From Lachnoclostridium sp. (GTDB lineage: Bacteria; Bacillota; Clostridia; Lachnospirales; Lachnospiraceae): a DNA stretch of 64,000 nt. The notes under the pieces are model-generated. The model ran no database searches. It worked only from the letters and a program-made list of their open reading frames with translations, and had not been told where the DNA came from. Positions 15,311 to 23,992 of the stretch are shown here, piece after piece. Each line of letters begins with the position of its first letter. Positions within the stretch are counted from its first letter, which is position 1. The stretch covers positions 17,671 through 81,670 of the forward strand of contig JAMPEB010000013.1 of assembly GCA_023665475.1 (NCBI GenBank), given 5' to 3'. A program made the position numbers and the translations under genes.

Positions 15311-16585
15311 CTATGCTTCGTCTATCGCCTTGCCAATGTCATTTCGCATATATTTGTTTTCAAACCTCACCCACTCTGTAGCGGCATAAGCATTGGCTCT
15401 CGCTTCTTTCAAATCTTTTCCCTTGGCGGTAATGCCCAATACCCTGCCCCCGTTTGTGACAATACCCTGTGGGGTAAATTGGGTGCCCGCATGGAAACAG
15501 TAATAACCATCCTCTTGTTCAAAACGCTCCAAGCCCTCAATCAAAAAGCCCTTCTCATAAGAAACAGGATAGCCGTCACTTGCCAGCACCACACAGACTG
15601 CCGCATTATCCTCAAATTCCAGCTTGATTTGATCCAGAGTACCTTCCACACAGGCTTCCATCACTTCCATAATGTCATTTTTCATACGCGGAAGCACTAC
15701 CTGAGCCTCAGGGTCGCCGAACCTTGCATTGTACTCCAATACCTTGGGACCCGATTTTGTAATCATCAGTCCAAAGAAAATCACGCCCTTGAAAGGTCTT
15801 CCTTCAGCCGCCATGGCATCCACGGTCGCCTGATAAATATATTTCCTGCAAAATTCATCCACTTCTTTTGTATAGAAAGGGCTGGGAGAAAAAGTTCCCA
15901 TTCCTCCGGTGTTAAGCCCCTGATCTCCATCCTTTGCACGCTTATGGTCCTGAGCGGAAGTCATGATTTGAATGGTTTTTCCATCCACAAAGGATAATAC
16001 GCTGACCTCCCTGCCTTCCATAAACTCCTCAATCACCATCCTGCTTCCGGCATCCCCAAACTTCTTATCCGTCATGATGGTGCGCACTCCCTCCAGAGCC
16101 TCTTCTTTCGTATTGCAAATCAGTACGCCCTTGCCCAAAGCCAGACCATCCGCTTTCAACACAATAGGAAAAGAAGCTTTCTCCTCCAGATAACGCACCG
16201 CATCCTCCGCACTGTCAAAATTCTCATAATCTGCCGTGGGAATCCTGTATTTCTTCATCAAATCCTTGGAAAATGCCTTACTCCCTTCCAGAATTGCCGC
16301 ATTTTTGCGGGGACCGAAGACTTTGAGCCCTTCCGCTTCCATGGCGTCCACAAGACCTCCCACCAGAGGGTCATCCATTCCCACAACGGTAAAGTCAATC
16401 GCCTGCTCCTTTGCAAAAGCCGTCAGCTTATCAAATTCCATGGCTCCTATGGGCACGCATTCCGCTATCTGACCGATTCCCGCATTACCCGGAGCGCAAT
16501 AAATTTTATCCACCTTAGGACTCTTTGCCACACTTACCGCAATGGCATGCTCTCTTCCGCCGCTTCCCACGATTAAAACCTTCAT
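15311..16585 (-). CDS. purD: Phosphoribosylamine-glycine ligase (GAR synthetase)
   Basis: A 424-residue ATP-grasp enzyme forming GAR from phosphoribosylamine, glycine and ATP. It begins MKVLIVGSGGREHAIA, the conserved N-domain start, and has the ATP-grasp core with PIVLKADGLALGKGV, the MVIEEFMEGREVSVLSF strand, TGGMGTFSPSPF and NARFGDPEAQVVLPR. Length is normal. It lies 34 bp after purN, in the order purE-purM-purN-purD. The start is the ATG at 16583-16585 with AGAGAGG upstream. Confidence 0.98.
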   Translation of the reverse strand: MKVLIVGSGGREHAIAVSVAKSPKVDKIYCAPGNAGIGQIAECVPIGAMEFDKLTAFAKEQAIDFTVVGMDDPLVGGLVDAMEAEGLKVFGPRKNAAILEGSKAFSKDLMKKYRIPTADYENFDSAEDAVRYLEEKASFPIVLKADGLALGKGVLICNTKEEALEGVRTIMTDKKFGDAGSRMVIEEFMEGREVSVLSFVDGKTIQIMTSAQDHKRAKDGDQGLNTGGMGTFSPSPFYTKEVDEFCRKYIYQATVDAMAAEGRPFKGVIFFGLMITKSGPKVLEYNARFGDPEAQVVLPRMKNDIMEVMEACVEGTLDQIKLEFEDNAAVCVVLASDGYPVSYEKGFLIEGLERFEQEDGYYCFHAGTQFTPQGIVTNGGRVLGITAKGKDLKEARANAYAATEWVRFENKYMRNDIGKAIDEA

Positions 16586-16619
16586 CGACCGATTACCTCT
16601 CTTTTATCCATAACAGTTG

Positions 16620-17243
16620 TTATTTTCTCACAACACTTCCGTTAACTACGGATATTCTTCCGTTTGCAATATCATCTATCGCTTTGGGAAGCAGAATCCA
16701 CTCCGCCTGCTCCATCACGCGTTTTTGCAGTATTTCAGGCGTATCGCCTTCCTCCACATACACTGCTTTCTGGGCAATAATAGGACCCTCGTCCATTCCT
16801 TCTGTAACAAAATGAACGGTGGCGCCCGTCACCTTCACGCCACGCTCCAAAGCTTTTTCATGAACCTTCAATCCATAATACCCCACTCCGCAGAAAGACG
16901 GAATCAGCGAGGGATGGATATTGATGATCCGTTCCCTGTATTTTACCACCATTTCCCTCGGAATTGCCACCAAAAATCCGGCAAGCACAATCAAATCCGG
17001 CGCAAATTCCTCCACTTTCTCCAAAAAAGCCTTATGAAACGCTTCCCTGTCCGCAAAATCTTTGGGGGAAACGCTGACTGCCGGGACTCCCGCAGCCCTT
17101 GCCCTCTCAAGACTCTTTACCGTTTTGTTGTTGGAAATCACCGCTACAAGCTCTGTATTAGTAACTGTTCCCGCTGCGATTCCGTCAATAACCGCCTGCA
17201 GATTGGTACCTCCGCCGGACACTAAAACCAACACTCTTAACAT
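16620..17243 (-). CDS. purN: Phosphoribosylglycinamide formyltransferase
   Basis: A 207-residue formyl-THF-dependent GAR transformylase. It shows [15 protein letters not shown] at the N-terminus, the catalytic region with LAGFLVAIP and [10 protein letters not shown], and [15 protein letters not shown]. These contain the Asn-His-Asp catalytic set of the family. It overlaps purM by seven bases, so translation is probably coupled. Confidence 0.97.
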   Translation of the reverse strand: MLRVLVLVSGGGTNLQAVIDGIAAGTVTNTELVAVISNNKTVKSLERARAAGVPAVSVSPKDFADREAFHKAFLEKVEEFAPDLIVLAGFLVAIPREMVVKYRERIINIHPSLIPSFCGVGYYGLKVHEKALERGVKVTGATVHFVTEGMDEGPIIAQKAVYVEEGDTPEILQKRVMEQAEWILLPKAIDDIANGRISVVNGSVVRK

Positions 17244-18262
17244 AACTTTACACCTTTTTCTCCGGTCTCGCAGTGCCCCACCAGATAAGGGGTCTCTCCC
17301 GCAGCCCTGAGAGCCTCCATGGTCTGATCCGCATCCTTAGAAGAAACGGCAAGCACCATGCCAAGCCCCATATTATATGTATTGTACATCATCTGTTCTT
17401 CAATATTGCCGGTTTTCTGTAACAGGCGAAAGATGGCAGGCACTTCATAGCTGTCCTTTTTTACCACTGCGAGAATGCCCTCTGGCAGCATTCTGGGGAT
17501 ATTTTCGTAGAAACCTCCTCCGGTAATATGACTGCATCCCTTTATGATAACACCTGTATTTTTAATAGCAGCCAGCGCTTTTACATAGATTTTGGTGGGT
17601 GCAAGCAACGCCTCGCCCAAAGTGGTTCCCAGCTCGTCATAATAGGTATCCAGACTTTCCTTTGTCATATCGAATACCTTCCGCACAAGGGAAAAACCGT
17701 TGGAGTGTACGCCCGAAGAAGCAATGCCTATCAATACATCCCCATCCTTGATATTTTCTCCGGTAATCAAGTCCTTTTTGTCCGCCACGCCCACAGCAAA
17801 ACCTGCCAGATCATACTCATCCTCCGGCATCAGTCCGGGATGCTCCGCCGTCTCGCCGCCTACCAAAGCCGCCCCCGCCTGTTTGCATCCTTCGGCAACG
17901 CCCTTTACGATAGCCGCTATCTTTTCCGGATAATTCTTTCCGCATGCGATATAATCCAGAAAAAACAAAGGTTCTCCTCCCGCGCATGCCACATCGTTTA
18001 TACACATTGCCACACAATCGATGCCAATGGTGTCGTGTTTATCCATAAGAAAAGCCAATTTCAGTTTGGTGCCCACGCCGTCCGTTCCGGACAACAGAAC
18101 GGGGTCTTCCATATCTTGAAAGGCTTTCATGGAAAACGCCCCGGAAAAACCTCCCAAGCCCCCCATTACTTCGGGACGCACCGTCTCTTTTACATATTTT
18201 TTCATCAGTTCCACTGACTGATATCCTGCTTCTATATCAACTCCGGCCTTTTTGTAATCCAT
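17237..18262 (-). CDS. purM: Phosphoribosylformylglycinamidine cyclo-ligase (AIR synthetase)
   Basis: A 341-residue enzyme that closes the imidazole ring using ATP. It starts [20 protein letters not shown] and carries the glycine-rich [24 protein letters not shown] and [20 protein letters not shown] segments that define the PurM fold, then [12 protein letters not shown] and [15 protein letters not shown]. Length is normal. It is 36 bp downstream of purE and overlaps purN. Confidence 0.98.
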   Translation of the reverse strand: MDYKKAGVDIEAGYQSVELMKKYVKETVRPEVMGGLGGFSGAFSMKAFQDMEDPVLLSGTDGVGTKLKLAFLMDKHDTIGIDCVAMCINDVACAGGEPLFFLDYIACGKNYPEKIAAIVKGVAEGCKQAGAALVGGETAEHPGLMPEDEYDLAGFAVGVADKKDLITGENIKDGDVLIGIASSGVHSNGFSLVRKVFDMTKESLDTYYDELGTTLGEALLAPTKIYVKALAAIKNTGVIIKGCSHITGGGFYENIPRMLPEGILAVVKKDSYEVPAIFRLLQKTGNIEEQMMYNTYNMGLGMVLAVSSKDADQTMEALRAAGETPYLVGHCETGEKGVKLC

Positions 18263-18298
18263 GATAATCCTCCATTTTTACCAGAAGCTTTCTTCACA

Positions 18299-18799
18299 CT
18301 AGTATTCCTTATAGCCCACTTCCTGCAGTCTTGCATCCTTGGCTTCCACCTGTTCTTTGAGTTTCCTGCTGTAATCTTTTAACTTCTGCAAGAGTTCCCC
18401 GTCAGACACGGAAAGAATCTTTGCCGCCAAAAGTCCCGCGTTGGCGCCGCCGTTAATGGCAACGGTTGCCACGGGAATCCCCGAAGGCATCTGTACGATA
18501 GAGTACAGGGAGTCCCTTCCCCCAAGTGAAGTAGTATGCATAGGTATGCCTATAACGGGCATGGGAAAAATCGCCGCGCACATTCCGGGCAGATGCGCCG
18601 CCATGCCGGCGCCCGCAATAATCACTTTAATGCCCTTCTCCTCCGCACTTTTTGCATATTCAAAAAATGTATCCGGTTCTCTATGGGCGCTGATAATCCT
18701 CATCTCATATGAGATACCCAATTCTTCCAGAATATCCGCCGCCTTTTTCATAACCGGCATATCGGAATCGCTTCCCATTACAATGCCTACTTTAGCCAT
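18299..18799 (-). CDS. purE: N5-carboxyaminoimidazole ribonucleotide mutase
   Basis: A 166-residue class I PurE. The motifs MGSDSDMPVMKKAADIL, SAHREPDTFFEYA and AGAGMAAHLPGMCAA are all present and form the nucleotide and carboxylate pocket. GGRDSLYSIVQMPSGIPVAT follows. It is the first gene of the purE-M-N-D run; no purK or purC is next to it. A strong hairpin stands directly upstream (18823-18859). No purine riboswitch core was found in the short leader. Confidence 0.97.
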   Translation of the reverse strand: MAKVGIVMGSDSDMPVMKKAADILEELGISYEMRIISAHREPDTFFEYAKSAEEKGIKVIIAGAGMAAHLPGMCAAIFPMPVIGIPMHTTSLGGRDSLYSIVQMPSGIPVATVAINGGANAGLLAAKILSVSDGELLQKLKDYSRKLKEQVEAKDARLQEVGYKEY

Positions 18800-18822
18800 G
18801 ATGTCCTCCTTGGTGAAATATT

Positions 18823-18859
18823 ATCCTACCCTTTAGTTTACTAAAATTAAGGGTAGGAT
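18823..18859 (-). terminator. Stem-loop between the M29-like gene and purE
   Basis: ATCCTACCCTT (18823-18833) pairs perfectly with AAGGGTAGGAT (18849-18859), and the loop contains a weaker TTTAGT/ACTAAA stem. The U-tract on the minus strand is poor (AATATTT). It may end transcription after the M29-like gene or act in the purE leader. Confidence 0.45.
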
Positions 18860-18880
18860 GCAACCTTTATCTTGAAATCT

Positions 18881-21019
18881 TCATGAATTTTTAAGAGTGG
18901 CAAATGCCTCGTTTAATTCTTCCGTGCCGGGCAGAACAAACCTTCCGTTCCTGATAAGCGGTATCCTCTCCCCGCTTTCTTTTACGGCTGTCAATTCTCC
19001 CAATTCGTCATAGGGGATGGTGATATCCGTGTGACAGTTGAAATATGCCTTTGCGGGATCGGTGCTGCGAAGTCTGGAGCGTTCATTGTCCTTTGCCACG
19101 ATTTCTTTTCCGTCAGGATTGTAAACCCGCACTTCCTCCCCATGGGAATAACAGGTGTCACCCACGGCAAAATGAGGACCTGTTTTTTCCGCAATCAAAA
19201 TGGGAAGTTTCCCCTCCACTCCGTATTTTTTTGCCGTCACATAGGCAGTGGTATTAGTTCCTATGGCAAATTCGCCCATAGGCAGCGTGTCGTGTCGAAA
19301 CAGCACATTCTGCTTTATGAAATTTCGATTATCTTTCTCCTGTGCATAGTTATCACAGCCGTAATCCTGTACCATGCCGTCTTTAAAAGTAATCCTCAGG
19401 TTTTTGTACTCCAAACCGTTCAGATAAACACGGCTTACCTGTAAAATGCCTTCCGTTCCCGTAAGCACGGGAGAGGTAAACACTTCTCCCACCGGAATGT
19501 TGACATCCGCCACACAGTTTTCAAAAATCGTTTCCTTTTCGGGATTTTTCAACGGATAAAGCCGTACCTTAAGGTCTGTTTCGTTGCCGCCGCATCCCTT
19601 GATTTCACAATAGACTGCCGTATCTAAAACATCAATCAGAGCCTGCTGGATCTTTTGGTATTTCTTATAATCCAATGTATTTAATCGGATGATTTCCCGG
19701 AAAAACTCTCCGAAACAGGCATCCGTCTTCTCCGGCAAAACTTCCCTTATCTCCGGCAGCGGAAAAGCAATTATAGTAAAGCTTCTCTCTTCCTCTATAA
19801 TATAATTGCGCTGCTGCTCGCCTGCCTTGGAGCGGTATTCCACCCAGAGTCTGTTCTGCTCCTCGGACATTTTTATGCTTTCCGGCTTATTTACCGGTTC
19901 AAAGCTCCGCTCTCCGAAGGTTTCCACCACGGCGGGACCCGCATACCCCCTTGCCTGCGCCTTATAATCCTCGAAAGCGGTGCGGGTTACTTCCAATTTC
20001 CGGTTACAATAGTTTTTGTCAAGAAAAAGCGCCCTGTCATCCTTGTGGTCAAACTCATACTGTCTGTTGGGAGAAGCGCTGCAAAAACCGCTCTTAAACA
20101 GGGAAGGATTGTAAAACTGGCTGACCGCCGCCCTGTAACACACAGGCTGCAGTCCCATTTTACGGAAATTATCCACAGCGCGTCTCATCATGCGTTCAAA
20201 ACCGATATGATAGCGGATATCCACCACAGTTTTCTTGGATAAATCCTTGTTGCCCACTTCAAATCCAATTCTGTATCCTTCCGTATAAGTATCCGCCATG
20301 GCGGCAATTGTTTCCTCGGGCAGATTGGTCAGAAATTCCGCCATGACAAGCTCGTTTTCGCCCACATACTCCCCGTAGGCAAATAAATACCGCAAATCCG
20401 TAAGATTGCTGTTTTCTATCATATCCACGGCAAAATTATTTTCAGGCTCCACCAGTTCTTTCACCCGGTTTACCGCCGCCATATCCGCATAATCGCTTAT
20501 AAACCAGTAAAAAATCCGGCGGATGTCTTCATAAGAAGGCATCGCGGCATTTTCCCGCCACTGATAAACAAAAGCCGTATAGATTTCCAAAAAAAGCTCC
20601 GCCCTGACCACCATTTCTTCCAGACGCCCTTCATAAACAAATCCAATCAGGCTGCGCATTTCCGCATACACGGCGGACAAAAGCGCCCCAAAGGTTTCTC
20701 CCAGCCTTTTCACGGCAAAAGCCGGATTGGCAAAGCTCTCCTCATAGCGGGAGGGTAAAATATCCGCATATAACGCCTGGTTTCTTGCCTTTAACGCATC
20801 CAGAGACGCCTTTTTTAAGCCTCCTTGTTTCAAAAAATCATAGTTATCTTCTATCAGGAGCACAAAATCCGCCACGCTCTTAAAATAATCCGCCATGCCT
20901 GACATGGCGGAATCTTCCCAAGATTCTTCTGAAATTTCCCCGATGCGTGAAAGACATAACTGCCATCTTTCTTCAAGCAGTCCTACCATATCTTGACTGC
21001 CGCTGCTGCCATTCTCCAT
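18881..21019 (-). CDS. M29-like (thermophilic-type) aminopeptidase with long N-terminal extension
   Basis: A 712-residue cytoplasmic protein. The C-terminal half carries family M29 stretches: DVNIPVGEVFTSPVLTGTEG, FAIGTN, EKTGPHFAVGDTCYSHGEEV and HTDITIPYDEL, which supply metal ligands in known members. The N-terminal 300 or so residues form a helical extension, where typical M29 enzymes are only about 400 residues. The start at 21017-21019 is preferred to the ATG 12 bases earlier because GGAG precedes it. Substrate is unknown. Confidence 0.8.
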   Translation of the reverse strand: MENGSSGSQDMVGLLEERWQLCLSRIGEISEESWEDSAMSGMADYFKSVADFVLLIEDNYDFLKQGGLKKASLDALKARNQALYADILPSRYEESFANPAFAVKRLGETFGALLSAVYAEMRSLIGFVYEGRLEEMVVRAELFLEIYTAFVYQWRENAAMPSYEDIRRIFYWFISDYADMAAVNRVKELVEPENNFAVDMIENSNLTDLRYLFAYGEYVGENELVMAEFLTNLPEETIAAMADTYTEGYRIGFEVGNKDLSKKTVVDIRYHIGFERMMRRAVDNFRKMGLQPVCYRAAVSQFYNPSLFKSGFCSASPNRQYEFDHKDDRALFLDKNYCNRKLEVTRTAFEDYKAQARGYAGPAVVETFGERSFEPVNKPESIKMSEEQNRLWVEYRSKAGEQQRNYIIEEERSFTIIAFPLPEIREVLPEKTDACFGEFFREIIRLNTLDYKKYQKIQQALIDVLDTAVYCEIKGCGGNETDLKVRLYPLKNPEKETIFENCVADVNIPVGEVFTSPVLTGTEGILQVSRVYLNGLEYKNLRITFKDGMVQDYGCDNYAQEKDNRNFIKQNVLFRHDTLPMGEFAIGTNTTAYVTAKKYGVEGKLPILIAEKTGPHFAVGDTCYSHGEEVRVYNPDGKEIVAKDNERSRLRSTDPAKAYFNCHTDITIPYDELGELTAVKESGERIPLIRNGRFVLPGTEELNEAFATLKNS

Positions 21020-21035
21020 AATAATCTCCATTTCT

Positions 21036-21068
21036 ATGATATGCGTGCATATTATGCATGCATATCAT
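21036..21068 (-). promoter_or_regulatory. Hairpin at the 3' end of the small membrane protein gene
   Basis: ATGATATGC (21036-21044) pairs with GCATATCAT (21060-21068). It overlaps the stop codon of the gene at 21065 and precedes the M29-like gene. No U-tract is present. Confidence 0.4.
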
Positions 21069-21385
21069 GCATACACTCCCATATACAAAATCAATCCCAC
21101 CGCGCCCAGAGCTATCAGGTTAAACAGAAGCCCCAGACAGGGAAACAAGCGGTAATAATCCTTTTCCTGCACGGTAATGATGCCTAAAATAAACCCTACC
21201 AGAGAATAGATTGCCGCCAACAGTCCCGTTATTCCATAACCTGCCGTTGCGGCTCCGCCATGCCTGTATGTCAGATATATGACGATACTCAGAGAGACTG
21301 TACTTATAATGCCCAAAATAGTGGACATAATCGCTTTTTCCGAATGCCTTTTATTGGTAAAAATATAATTTCTTTTCTTCTTCAT
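21065..21385 (-). CDS. Small three-helix membrane protein (DUF6142-like)
   Basis: A 106-residue protein with a basic N-terminus (MKKKRNYIFTNKRHSEKAIM) and three hydrophobic helices (about 20-40, 48-70, 80-103). The start and layout fit my recollection of DUF6142, a clostridial family without known function. It lies 33 bp before the M29-like gene on the same strand and downstream of a terminator-like hairpin. Gene reality is well supported; the family label is tentative. Confidence 0.75.
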   Translation of the reverse strand: MKKKRNYIFTNKRHSEKAIMSTILGIISTVSLSIVIYLTYRHGGAATAGYGITGLLAAIYSLVGFILGIITVQEKDYYRLFPCLGLLFNLIALGAVGLILYMGVYA

Positions 21386-21433
21386 GCCTTGTCTTTCTAA
21401 TCCCTATTCTTCCAACCCATCCCGATTCTACGG

Positions 21434-21462
21434 CGAAAAAGGCATTCCCCTTCGGAAATGCC
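21434..21462 (-). terminator. Rho-independent terminator after the 50-residue membrane protein gene
   Basis: On the minus strand GGCATTTCC-GAAG-GGGAATGCC is followed immediately by TTTTT. It lies 15 bp after the stop of the small gene at 21477. Confidence 0.8.
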
Positions 21463-21476
21463 GCTTGCTTTCTCAA

Positions 21477-21629
21477 TCAGAATAAAATTTTGGATTTGTT
21501 TGCCAAAAGCCTCGCTCCGCTGATAATTAACAGCACTCCTGACGCCACGCCTACTACTAATGCAACTATGCCTACCGTAATATTTAAGGCTCCTGCACCA
21601 TTCATGGTTTTATATACTTTTTCTTCCAT
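21477..21629 (-). CDS. 50-residue single-pass membrane protein
   Basis: A short gene encoding MEEKVYKTMNGAGALNITVG followed by a strongly hydrophobic segment (IVALVVGVASGVLLIISG) and a basic tail ARLLANKSKILF. The ATG at 21627-21629 has AAAGAGGT upstream, and a good terminator follows the stop. It is a one-helix inner-membrane peptide, possibly with two short helices. Function is unknown; it lies between pyrE and the DUF6142-like gene on the same strand. Confidence 0.7.
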   Translation of the reverse strand: MEEKVYKTMNGAGALNITVGIVALVVGVASGVLLIISGARLLANKSKILF

Positions 21630-21669
21630 ATCCGACCTCTTTCCGTGCCCTTTGGCAACCTAGCATATC

Positions 21670-21693
21670 ATTATCATATGAATTATCATATGA
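21670..21693. repeat. Perfect 12-bp tandem duplication
   Basis: ATTATCATATGA occurs twice without a gap, just after the pyrE stop codon. Each contains a palindromic ATCATATGA-like core. Confidence 0.7.
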
Positions 21694-21701
21694 AGCAGGC
21701 G

Positions 21702-22385
21702 TTACATCCGCTCTACCCCATAGGTTTCGTAATACATATCTAGCTTTGCTTTCAAAGCATCATCAATATAAACCTGTCCCTTATAAGGCTTGTTGTACAA
21801 ATGCCCGATAACCTCTTTCATCGTCACAATGGCGTTTGCATCAAAACCGTATTTTTCCTTGATTTCATTCAAAGCGCTCCCCTTGCCTTCAGGTCCTTTT
21901 TCCATGCGGTTCAGGGATACCATCAGCCCTTTGATTTCTACTTTTGCCTGAGAAGTCAAAATAGGAAAAGTCTCCTCTATAGACTTCCCGGAGGTGGTAA
22001 CATCTTCAATGATAACTACCTTGTCCCCGTCTTTCAGTTTACTGCCCAGAAGAATCCCCACATCTCCGTGGTCTTTGATTTCCTTACGGTTAGAACAATA
22101 ACGAATCTCCTTTCCGTACAGTTCGCTGTAAGCAATGGTTGCCGCCACGCTTAAGGGAATTCCCTTATAAGCCGGACCGAAAAGCACATCAAAGTCATCT
22201 CCGTAATTCTCATGGATTGCCTTTGCATAATACTCGCCCAGTTTCTTTAACTGCGCGCCGGTTACATAGTCGCCCGCATTCATAAAAAAGGGGGATTTCC
22301 GTCCGCTCTTTAGGGTAAATTCTCCAAACTTAAGAACATTACAGTCCACCATAAACTCGATAAATTCCTGCTTGTAGCTTTCCAT
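21702..22385 (-). CDS. pyrE: Orotate phosphoribosyltransferase
   Basis: A 227-residue enzyme converting orotate and PRPP to OMP. The PRPP-binding motif is VVIIEDVTTSGKSIEETF and the N-terminus shows FGEFTLKSGRKSPFFMNAGDY, typical of clostridial PyrE. FGPAYKGIPLSVAATIAYS forms the loop around the pyrophosphate site. It stands alone, with pyrF 5 kb away on the same strand. Its leader between 22386 and 22496 can form CCTGTA/TACAGG and AGGC/GCCT stems, but no PyrR-binding consensus was recognised. Confidence 0.97.
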   Translation of the reverse strand: MESYKQEFIEFMVDCNVLKFGEFTLKSGRKSPFFMNAGDYVTGAQLKKLGEYYAKAIHENYGDDFDVLFGPAYKGIPLSVAATIAYSELYGKEIRYCSNRKEIKDHGDVGILLGSKLKDGDKVVIIEDVTTSGKSIEETFPILTSQAKVEIKGLMVSLNRMEKGPEGKGSALNEIKEKYGFDANAIVTMKEVIGHLYNKPYKGQVYIDDALKAKLDMYYETYGVERM

Positions 22386-22496
22386 TATATATAAAAACCT
22401 CCATTTTCAAGGCTTTTGCCTGTATCGTGTTCTCCCGAAATACCCTATTACACACTTACTACAGGCTTTGGCATCTTTGGTTACATCATTAATGAC

Positions 22497-22525
22497 ATAC
22501 TACCATAAAACTTTTCATTATTCAA
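22497..22525 (-). promoter_or_regulatory. Sigma-A promoter for pyrE
   Basis: On the minus strand TTGAAT (22520-22525), a 17-bp spacer and TAGTAT (22497-22502). It gives a leader of about 105 bases before the pyrE ATG. Confidence 0.6.
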
Positions 22526-22561
22526 TCAGTTTTATCGATTCGCTACATAAATGCGCTGCCC

Positions 22562-23791
22562 TTATTGAAGCAGCCAGTCTATCAGGTATAATGATTTGAT
22601 TCCCTCGTAGGATCTTATATAATTCCTATCCATTGACAGAACTACTTTTTCATAATTATCGGGGATCATTCTAAGCGGATGCAGCTCCCTCGCCCTTGTT
22701 TCTTCGGACTGCATACTTTCTGTGACCTGTATATATATTTTGTCATCGGGCTTCTCCGCCACGAAATCGACCTCCGCTCCTCCCACCTTGCCGATATACA
22801 CACGGTAATCCCTTCTGAGAAGTTCCAAAAATACAATATTTTCTATAATATGCCCTCTGTCCCCATCGCGATATCCAAGCAGCATATTGCGAAAGCCCAT
22901 ATCTATGATGTAATTTTTCCCGAGGGTCTTTAATAGCTGCTTTCCCTTTACGTCATATCTGCCCACGGAATAAAATACAAAGGCGCTGCGCAGCATAGAG
23001 ATATATTTATCTACGGTTTTTCCGGCTACATTTCTTCCCTTCGTTTTCTGAATGTCTCCCTCATCAGCCAGCACATTTCCTATGTTATTCGGAGATGTGA
23101 TGCTGCCTATATTAGAACACAAAAACATCACAATCTTTTGCAGCATATTCTGGTCCGCCGAATCATTGCGCTGTAAAATATCACGCAGCACCACCGTAGA
23201 GTAGATTCCTTCTAATGCCTGATTGCTTCGCACCTCATTAAACCGGTATTCCCTTAAGATAGGCATTCCGCCAAACTGCAGATATTTTTGAAATTTCTCC
23301 TCCATAGGCACAGCCGGATCAAACTCATAGAAATCCAGAAATTCTTTAAATGACAGCGGCAATACCTTTATTTCTATATATCTCCCTGACAGAATCGTCG
23401 AAAACTCTGTCGAGAGGAGATAGGCATTGGAACCTGTTATATAAATATCCACATCAAAATCCAGACGAAATGACTCGATTGCCTTTTCCCAATGCTCCAC
23501 CGCCTGCAATTCATCAAATATCAGGTAGGTCTTTCCGGTTCCGATAATATGTTCGCTGACATAATCGTAAAAGGACAGGTAATCCGTCAGTTTTCTATAT
23601 TTCAAAGATTCCAGATTCATATGAATAATGTTATCTTCGGTCACACCATCATCAAGCAGATACTGATGAAACAAATCGAGAATGGATGACTTCCCGCATC
23701 TGCGTATACCGGTCACTATTTTGACCAGATCTACATCTCTGTTTTGAATCAGTTGTTCCACATAGGACGGGCGGTTTATAAGCGTATTCAT
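22562..23791 (-). CDS. AAA_14/DUF4143 ATPase
   Basis: A 409-residue ATPase of the solitary archaeo-bacterial group with an AAA_14 domain and a C-terminal DUF4143 domain. Walker A is VTGIRRCGKSSIL (residues 27-39), Walker B is YLIFDELQAV, and sensor-like ITGSNAYLLS follows. The C-terminal part has a nuclease-like VDFVAE. These proteins are common, mobile among gut Firmicutes and functionally obscure; links to defence or addiction have been proposed but not shown. It has a consensus promoter and no obvious partner gene. Confidence 0.9.
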   Translation of the reverse strand: MNTLINRPSYVEQLIQNRDVDLVKIVTGIRRCGKSSILDLFHQYLLDDGVTEDNIIHMNLESLKYRKLTDYLSFYDYVSEHIIGTGKTYLIFDELQAVEHWEKAIESFRLDFDVDIYITGSNAYLLSTEFSTILSGRYIEIKVLPLSFKEFLDFYEFDPAVPMEEKFQKYLQFGGMPILREYRFNEVRSNQALEGIYSTVVLRDILQRNDSADQNMLQKIVMFLCSNIGSITSPNNIGNVLADEGDIQKTKGRNVAGKTVDKYISMLRSAFVFYSVGRYDVKGKQLLKTLGKNYIIDMGFRNMLLGYRDGDRGHIIENIVFLELLRRDYRVYIGKVGGAEVDFVAEKPDDKIYIQVTESMQSEETRARELHPLRMIPDNYEKVVLSMDRNYIRSYEGIKSLYLIDWLLQ

Positions 23792-23820
23792 GAAACTCCT
23801 CCTTGCTTTCCTTATCTTTC

Positions 23821-23848
23821 ATTATATACATAACCTTGTATTTGTCAA
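23821..23848 (-). promoter_or_regulatory. Consensus sigma-A promoter for the AAA_14 ATPase
   Basis: Perfect TTGACA and perfect TATAAT on the minus strand, separated by 16 bp. A 12-bp palindrome GACTTGCAAGTC (23858-23869) lies directly upstream of the -35 and is a possible regulator site. Confidence 0.8.
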
Positions 23849-23992
23849 TGACTTTTGGACTTGCAAGTCGAAAACTTTCAATATTTCAACACTCTAAGAC
23901 TTTCGTTTCAAAAACAATGTAATCTAACAGGAGAGTGCGGAAGAAATGGCAGACCCGCCACAAATAGGGCAGTTTTCCTGTAGCGGTGGCTT

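Noticed and set aside
18800..18880. Purine riboswitch ahead of purE
   Set aside because: The sequence is a simple stem-loop without the conserved three-way junction bases.
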